The notes beneath the pieces were generated by a model, which made no database searches, was not told the origin of the DNA, and saw only the letters and a list, made by a program, of their open reading frames with translations. Positions 59,503 through 64,000 of a stretch of DNA of 64,000 nucleotides are shown here, piece after piece; within the stretch, counting starts at the first letter, position 1, and each line of letters begins with the position of its first letter. Source of the stretch: Fratercula arctica (lineage: Eukaryota; Chordata; Aves; Charadriiformes; Alcidae); contig CANTUZ010000025.1 of assembly GCA_947846985.1 (NCBI GenBank), forward strand, positions 18,970,100 to 19,034,099, written 5' to 3'. Made by a program: the position numbers and the translations under genes.

Positions 59503-59839
59503 TGTCCTGGTTCCGGCAGGGACAGGGTTAAGTATTCCATGCCATGTGAGCCACGCCCACCCTGAGATTAAAAGGAGGGAGGGGGCGAGCAGTCGGGTTC
59601 GGAGTGGGCTGGCGCGTCCCGGGTCCAGACCGGCGGGGAGCGGCGGTTCCGTAATCGCGTTTGTATATTTCTCTGTCCGTGTTGTTGTTGTTGTTTTCTT
59701 GTTCCCTTTGCTGTTCTGTTAAAACTGCCTTTGTCTCAACCCAAGAGATTTGCCTTTTTCTTCTGATCCTTCCCGTACCGGGAAGTGCTGAGCGAGTGAC
59801 ATGTGGTTCTTTGTTGCCATCTGAGGCCAAACCACGACA
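59503..59839 (+). repeat. 5' LTR, short and CpG-rich
   Basis: 337 bases, TGTCCTGG to CACGACA. The middle (59585-59665) is rich in CpG. A TATA-like ATTAAAAG lies near 59564 and GT-rich TGTTGTTGTTG at 59681-59695. It lacks a U3 stretch present in the 58276 relative. Expected to promote rightward transcription. Confidence 0.9.
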
Positions 59840-59847
59840 GTCCTTTT

Positions 59848-59865
59848 TGGCGCCCAACGTGGGGC
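59848..59865 (+). promoter_or_regulatory. Primer-binding site, tRNA-Lys(1,2)
   Basis: TGGCGCCCAACGTGGGGC lies eight bases after the LTR. This is the known primer-site sequence for tRNA-Lys(1,2), used for example by several betaretroviruses. It is a perfect match as I know it. Confidence 0.93.
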
Positions 59866-59943
59866 TCGAAGGGTTGAGACAAGAACAGAATCCAACTAGA
59901 GCTTGAAAAAACGAATTTGTTAGGTAAATAGTCACTGGTCACT

Positions 59944-60363
59944 ATGTTGCTTAGTTTGTTCTCATGGCTGTGTTATGTAAACTCTTATGTGTTTTATGCA
60001 CTCCCTGTGATGATATTTGTTACTTCTGGGAGGGGGATGAGGATTATCATTTTACTGTCCTGTGCAATATCGGCTTATGATATGATAACATCACTTGTTA
60101 GACAGTTGTTTTGGGGCATTTATGTGGTATTGCTGTCCTGTCCGTACATTGGGCACCACCTCTCGGAATTCATTAATAATTACACCCAGTCTATGGGGGA
60201 AACAGGGGGGGACACTTTCCCCAGCTCTTTTGCCTCCCTTTTCTCCTTCGGGTCAGGTATGACAGCTTTTGAGAATTTTGAATATCCTTGGGATGCTCAA
60301 ACCAGCATGTTCCTAGTGTTATGTTTGCTGAATATGTTCCAGGTCTCGTTTAGGGTTAAATGA
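59944..60363 (+). CDS. Hydrophobic multi-pass pre-gag protein
   Basis: 139 residues with about four hydrophobic segments: roughly residues 2-26 (starting MLLSLFSWLCYVNSYVFYAL), 33-50 (IIILLSCAISAY), 54-70 (LFWGIYVVLLSCPYIG) and 120-136 (SMFLVLCLLNMFQVSF). It lies between the primer site and gag, is in the same frame as gag, and is separated from it by one TGA and 24 open codons. A homologous region exists in the older minus-strand copy, there fused in frame to the Pro/Ala-rich linker. It may be a separate membrane protein or the broken N-terminus of a membrane-anchored Gag. Function unknown. Confidence 0.7.
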   Translation: MLLSLFSWLCYVNSYVFYALPVMIFVTSGRGMRIIILLSCAISAYDMITSLVRQLFWGIYVVLLSCPYIGHHLSEFINNYTQSMGETGGDTFPSSFASLFSFGSGMTAFENFEYPWDAQTSMFLVLCLLNMFQVSFRVK

Positions 60364-60435
60364 CTCTTTAAGACTGCCACCCAGAGATCTGCTCCAAGGC
60401 TGGACAGTCAGGGGTGGCATGGCAGGTGGGAGAAC

Positions 60436-61347
60436 ATGGGCAGGTATTTAGAGAACTTCTCACCTCCAATGGTCTGGGACTTCACCCCTGAACAATTACA
60501 GGACCCTGATAGAGTAGTAGAATATCTGAAGGGAAAATGCTGTGGCTATTCTAGAGAGGCACAACTCACCGCACTGTGCTGGGCCCTGGCTAGTGTCTAC
60601 CAGGCACTGCTCAGTGCTATACAGCACCCTCAGAAGAAAGAGACAGAGACCAGACCAGCAGGCACTGCGGCCCCTGCGGCAGGCGCTGCGGCTGCTGCGG
60701 CCCTTGTGGCAGGTGCTGCTGCGACAGGCACTGCGGCTACTGCGACCCCTGCGGCGGGCACTGCGGCTACTGCGACAGACACTGCGGCTACCGCAACCCC
60801 TGTGGCAGCCACTGCAGCTACTCCAGCCCCGGTGACAGCCACTGCTGCTGAACCAGGGAACCAACCCGTGCCAGTATCCGTTGCCCCCATACAAAAGAAG
60901 AAGTACACAAAGAAATCGGTTCGCATAGTAAGAGATGACGATGAACCAGGGCCATCACAAGGACAGGAGGAAGAGGCAGAACCAGAGATAATTACCCGAT
61001 CCCTATCCTTGAGTGAGCTGCGGGATATGCGAAAAGATTTTAGCCGACTTTCAGGCGAGCACATTGTCACCTGGCTGCTTCAGTGTTGGGATAACGGGGC
61101 CAGTAGCCTGGAATTAGAGGGTAGGGAAGCCAGGCAGTTGGGATCCCTGTCTAGGGAGGGCGGCATTGACAAGGCAATTGGAAAAAAGACCCAAGCCCTC
61201 AGCCTCTGGAAACGACTCCTGTCAGGCGTGAGGGAGAGGTACCCCTTCAGTGAAGATGTTGTATGCCAACCAAGCAAATGGGACCACCATGGAAAGAGGT
61301 ATCCAGTACCTGAGAGAATTAGCTGTGCGGGAGATGATTTATTATGA
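60436..61347 (+). CDS. gag: Gag, N-terminal frame
   Basis: Starts MGRYLENFSPPMVWDF. Residues about 70-150 are an Ala/Thr/Pro-rich low-complexity stretch encoded by imperfect GCN-type repeats (60655-60845), followed by a basic patch (KKKYTKKSVRIVRDDDE), an acidic stretch, and the conserved block SLSELRDMRKDFSRLSGEHIVTWLLQCWDNGASS, continuing to RLLSGVRERYPFSED near residue 270. The last part of the frame is out of register: homology to the older copy continues in the overlapping frame from 61250. So one frameshift at about 61.25-61.30 kb breaks Gag, or a frameshift event is used; the former is simpler. Confidence 0.78.
   Translation: MGRYLENFSPPMVWDFTPEQLQDPDRVVEYLKGKCCGYSREAQLTALCWALASVYQALLSAIQHPQKKETETRPAGTAAPAAGAAAAAALVAGAAATGTAATATPAAGTAATATDTAATATPVAATAATPAPVTATAAEPGNQPVPVSVAPIQKKKYTKKSVRIVRDDDEPGPSQGQEEEAEPEIITRSLSLSELRDMRKDFSRLSGEHIVTWLLQCWDNGASSLELEGREARQLGSLSREGGIDKAIGKKTQALSLWKRLLSGVRERYPFSEDVVCQPSKWDHHGKRYPVPERISCAGDDLL
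60655..60845 (+). repeat. gag: Imperfect GCN tandem repeats in gag
   Basis: Variants of GGCACTGCGGCTACTGCGAC and its relatives recur about seven times, encoding Ala/Thr/Pro runs. The older copy has a Pro/Ala-rich linker at the equivalent place but different repeats, so length and sequence are free to vary. Confidence 0.85.
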
Positions 61348-61960
61348 CTTGGACAACACAGACTTGCCCACAGACCCTGATGAGGTGCACTGCACAAGGT
61401 CCATGTGGGGGAAGTTTGTACGGAGTGCACCATCGTCATATGCCAACTCACTGGCAGTAATGGAATGGAAGGGTGAAGAGGGACCAACGGTGGATGAGGT
61501 GGCTGGCCGGCTCCGGCGATATGAAGAAAGTCTCTCTTCCCCCCTTGTCTCAGCTGTGGAGAAACTGTCCTGGAAGGTCCAGCAACTTGAAGAGAATATG
61601 TCCTACTCCCCACCTGTACGGGCCAGCATCTCGGCTATTAGAAGCAGACATTTCCCCACTCAAGAGAGAGAGTACAAAGGGTACACACCACGAGGCACCC
61701 TGTGGTTCTACCTGCGAGACCATGGAGAGGACATGAGGAAGTGGGATGGACAACCTACTTGGATCCTGCGGGCACGGGTACAGGAGTTGCAAGGAAGGAC
61801 AACCACAAAAGGAGATCCCTCCAGGAAAAGTGCTGCCCCAGTTTCCAGTGGGCAGTTCCCCAGACAGACCATAAGGCCTGATCTTGCTTCTGATCCTCTT
61901 GAAGGAACCTCCAAGTCATTTCTGCAAGAAGTGAGTACCGGATACCATGACCAGTATTAG
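61250..61960 (+). CDS. gag: Gag, C-terminal frame ending in TAG
   Basis: The frame continues Gag with MERGIQYLRELAVREM, DLPTDPDEVHCTRSMWGKF, a segment AGRLRRYEESLSSPL and a short coiled coil (VEKLSWKVQQLEENM), then a basic tail and the stop TAG at 61958-61960. No CCHC motif is present. The start shown is only the first Met in this frame; the real start is upstream in the other frame. Pol follows in the same frame after the TAG. Confidence 0.78.
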   Translation: MKMLYANQANGTTMERGIQYLRELAVREMIYYDLDNTDLPTDPDEVHCTRSMWGKFVRSAPSSYANSLAVMEWKGEEGPTVDEVAGRLRRYEESLSSPLVSAVEKLSWKVQQLEENMSYSPPVRASISAIRSRHFPTQEREYKGYTPRGTLWFYLRDHGEDMRKWDGQPTWILRARVQELQGRTTTKGDPSRKSAAPVSSGQFPRQTIRPDLASDPLEGTSKSFLQEVSTGYHDQY

Positions 61961-61993
61961 AGGGGCCCTGCCTCCAGCCAGGTGGAGGAAAGG
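61958..61993 (+). promoter_or_regulatory. Gag-Pol UAG with downstream stem-loop
   Basis: Ten bases after the TAG (61958-61960) lies a six-base perfect stem, CCTCCA (61971-61976) with TGGAGG (61983-61988), loop GCCAGG, possibly extended by CCT/AGG across an internal loop. Gag and Pol share one frame across the stop. In gammaretroviruses readthrough of UAG with a structure a few bases downstream makes Gag-Pol, so the same is inferred here. Confidence 0.55.
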
Positions 61994-64000
61994 GACAACC
62001 GGGTTTATTGGACAGTGTGGATTCGATGGCCTGGCACATCAGACCCACAGGAGTATAAGGCTCTAGTGGACACAGGAGCACAGTGTACTCTGATACCATC
62101 AAGCTATAGAGGGGCAGAACCCATTTGTATTTCTGGGGTCACAGGGGGATCCCAAGAGTTGACTGTACTGGAGGCTGAAGTGAGCCTAACTGGGAATGAG
62201 TGGCAAAAGCATCCCATTGTGACTGGCCCAGATGCTCCATGCATCCTTGGTATAGATTACCTCAGGAGAGGGTATTTTAAGGACCCAAAGGGGTATCGGT
62301 GGGCCTTTGGCATAGCTGCCTTGGAGGCGGAGGAAGTTAAACAGTTGTCCACCTTGCCTGGTCTCTCGGAGGACTCTTCTGTTGTGGGGTTGTTGAGGGT
62401 CGAAGAACAGCAGGTGCCGATTGCTACCACAACGGTGCATCGGCGGCAATATCGCACTAACCGAGACTCACTGATTCCCATCCATAAGCTGATTCGTCAA
62501 CTAGAGGTTCAAGGAGTGATCAGCAAGACTCGCTCGCCTTTTAACAGTCCTATATGGCCGGTGCGAAAATCCAATGGAGAGTGGAGGCTAACTGTAGACT
62601 ATCGTGGCCTGAATGAAGTCACGCCACCACTGAGCGCTGCTGTGCCGGATATGCTAGAACTGCAGTATGAACTGGAGTCCAAGGCAGCCAAGTGGTATGC
62701 CACGATTGATATGGCGAATGCATTTTTCTCAATCCCTTTGGCAGCAGAGTGCAGGCCACAGTTTGCTTTCACTTGGAGGGGCATCCAGTACACCTGGAAT
62801 CGACTGCCCCAGGGGTGGAAACACAGCCCCACCATTTGCCATGGACTGATCCAGACTGCACTGGAACAGGGTGAAGCTCCAGAACATCTGCAGTACACTG
62901 ATGACATCATTGTATGGGGAAACACAGCTGAAGAAGTTTTTGAGAAAGGGGATAAAATAGTCCGAATCCTTCTGAAAGCTGGTTTTGCCATAAAACGAAG
63001 TAAGGTCAAGGGACCTGCACAGGAGATCCAGTTCTTAGGAATAAAATGGCAAGATGGACGTCGCCAGATCCCAATGGATGTGATCAACAAAATAGCAGCT
63101 ATGTCTCCACCAACTAGCAAAAAGGAAACACAAGCTTTCTTAGGCATTGTGGGTTTTTGGAGGATGCATATCCCAGATTACAGTCTGATTGTAAGCCCTC
63201 TGTATCAAGTAACCCGGAAGAAGAATGATTTTAAATGGGGTCCTGAGCAACGACAAGCTTTTGAACAAATCAAACAGGAAATAGTCCATGCAGTGGCCCT
63301 GGGGCCAGTCCGGGCAGGACAAGATGTGAAAAATGTGCTCTACACCGCAGCCGGGGAGAATGGCCCTACCTGGAGCCTCTGGCAGAAGGCACCAGGGGAG
63401 ACCCGAGGTCGACCCCTAGGGTTTTGGAGTTGGGGATACAGAGGATCCGAAGCCCGCTACACTCCAACAGAAAAGGAGATATTGGCAGCATATGAAGGGG
63501 TTCGAGCTGCTTCGGAGGTGGTTGGTACAGAAGCGCAGCTCCTCTTAGCACCTCGACTGCCGGTGCTGGGTTGGATGTTCAAAGAAAGGGTCCCCACCAC
63601 ACATCATGCAACTGATGCTACCTGGAGTAAGTGGATTGCACTGATCACACAGCGAACTCGAATGGGAAACCCCAGTCGCCCAGGAATTCTGGAAGTGATC
63701 ATGGACTGGCCAGAAGGCAAGGATTTTGGAACGTCATCAGAGGAGGAGGTGACGCGTGCGGAAGAGGCCCCACCATATAATAAACTGCCAGAAAATGAGA
63801 AGCAATATGCCCTGTTCACTGATGGGTCCTGCCGGATTGTGGGAAAGCATCGCAAGTGGAAGGCTGCTGTGTGGAGTCCTACACGACAAGTTGCAGAAGC
63901 CAGTGAAGGACAAGGCGAATCGAGCCAGTTTGCAGAGGTGAAAGCCATTCAGCTGGCTTTGGACATCGCCGGAGCGGAGAAAGATGGCCAGCCTTTATCT
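61961..64000 (+). CDS. pol: Pol: protease, reverse transcriptase, RNase H (partial)
   Basis: Open without a stop for 680 codons from just after the gag TAG to the window edge. Protease: ALVDTGAQ with DTG at 62069-62077 and CILGIDYL. RT: DYRGLNEVTPP, IDMANAFFSIP (Asp at 62708), RLPQGWKHSP, and YTDD at 62894-62905, then FLGIVGFWRMHIP. RNase H: FTDGSC (Asp at 63821) and FAEVKAIQLAL (Glu at 63935). Thr in YxDD is unusual; the other two ERVs here have Ile. It would be translated by readthrough of the UAG. Integrase should follow outside the window. Whether it is active cannot be told. Confidence 0.92.

Larger units (their letters stand above)
59503..64000 (+). mobile_element. Young ERV provirus (tRNA-Lys type), runs off the window
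   Basis: 5' LTR 59503-59839, primer site 59848-59865, hydrophobic pre-gag frame 59944-60363, gag 60436-61960, protease/RT/RNase H open from 61961 to the window end. Many CpG sites in the LTR are intact, and pol has no stop over 2 kb, so it is much younger than its relatives here. Integrase, the 3' LTR and any target duplication lie outside the window. Confidence 0.93.

Overview
The window looks like bird nuclear DNA. The evidence is many CR1 LINE copies with the typical avian 3' end (short ATTCTATG/ATTCTGTG-type repeats after a GGACTAGATGATCT-like block), several endogenous retroviruses (ERVs) and solo LTRs of avian type, AT-rich single-copy DNA between them, and no bacterial-style gene packing. 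I found no convincing host exon, tRNA, rRNA or CRISPR array. All recognisable coding sequence belongs to retroelements.

Layout. 1-19 kb is mostly AT-rich unique DNA with a compact class II-like solo LTR (1376-1788), two CR1 tails (6.1-6.8 and 10.1-10.5 kb), a long-R LTR (about 12984-14064) and an imperfect AT/TG palindrome (16.7-16.9 kb). At 19-25.8 kb lies a truncated minus-strand ERV: 5' LTR, tRNA-Ser-like primer site, gag, protease, RT/RNase H, integrase and a scrap of env. A CR1 that carries its own nested solo LTR abuts it. 25.9-30.4 kb is unique DNA. 30.4-50.6 kb is CR1-rich: a minus-strand copy at 30.4-32 kb, plus-strand copies at 34.4-37, 42-45.6 and 48.6-50.6 kb, two short tails, and solo LTRs near 32-33 and 46.2-46.9 kb. 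50.65-64 kb is an ERV cluster of one family: a minus-strand gag-pol provirus with mismatched LTRs (50652-57604), the 3' end of a plus-strand relative (57605-58635), and a young plus-strand provirus that runs off the window (59503-64000).

How the parts relate. The ERV family at 50-64 kb has a tRNA-Lys(1,2)-type primer site, no env where its 3' end can be seen, a hydrophobic multi-pass domain ahead of gag, and (in the young copy) gag and pol in one frame separated by a single UAG followed by a short stem-loop. Two CR1 copies 12 kb apart in opposite orientation are nearly identical and share the same lesions, including an internal deletion removing the RT catalytic motif, which suggests mobilisation in trans or gene conversion. 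The most unusual items are the conserved membrane domain ahead of Gag, the chimeric provirus, the shared-deletion CR1 pair, and a 575-bp unrecognised insertion bounded by 12-bp direct repeats inside a CR1.
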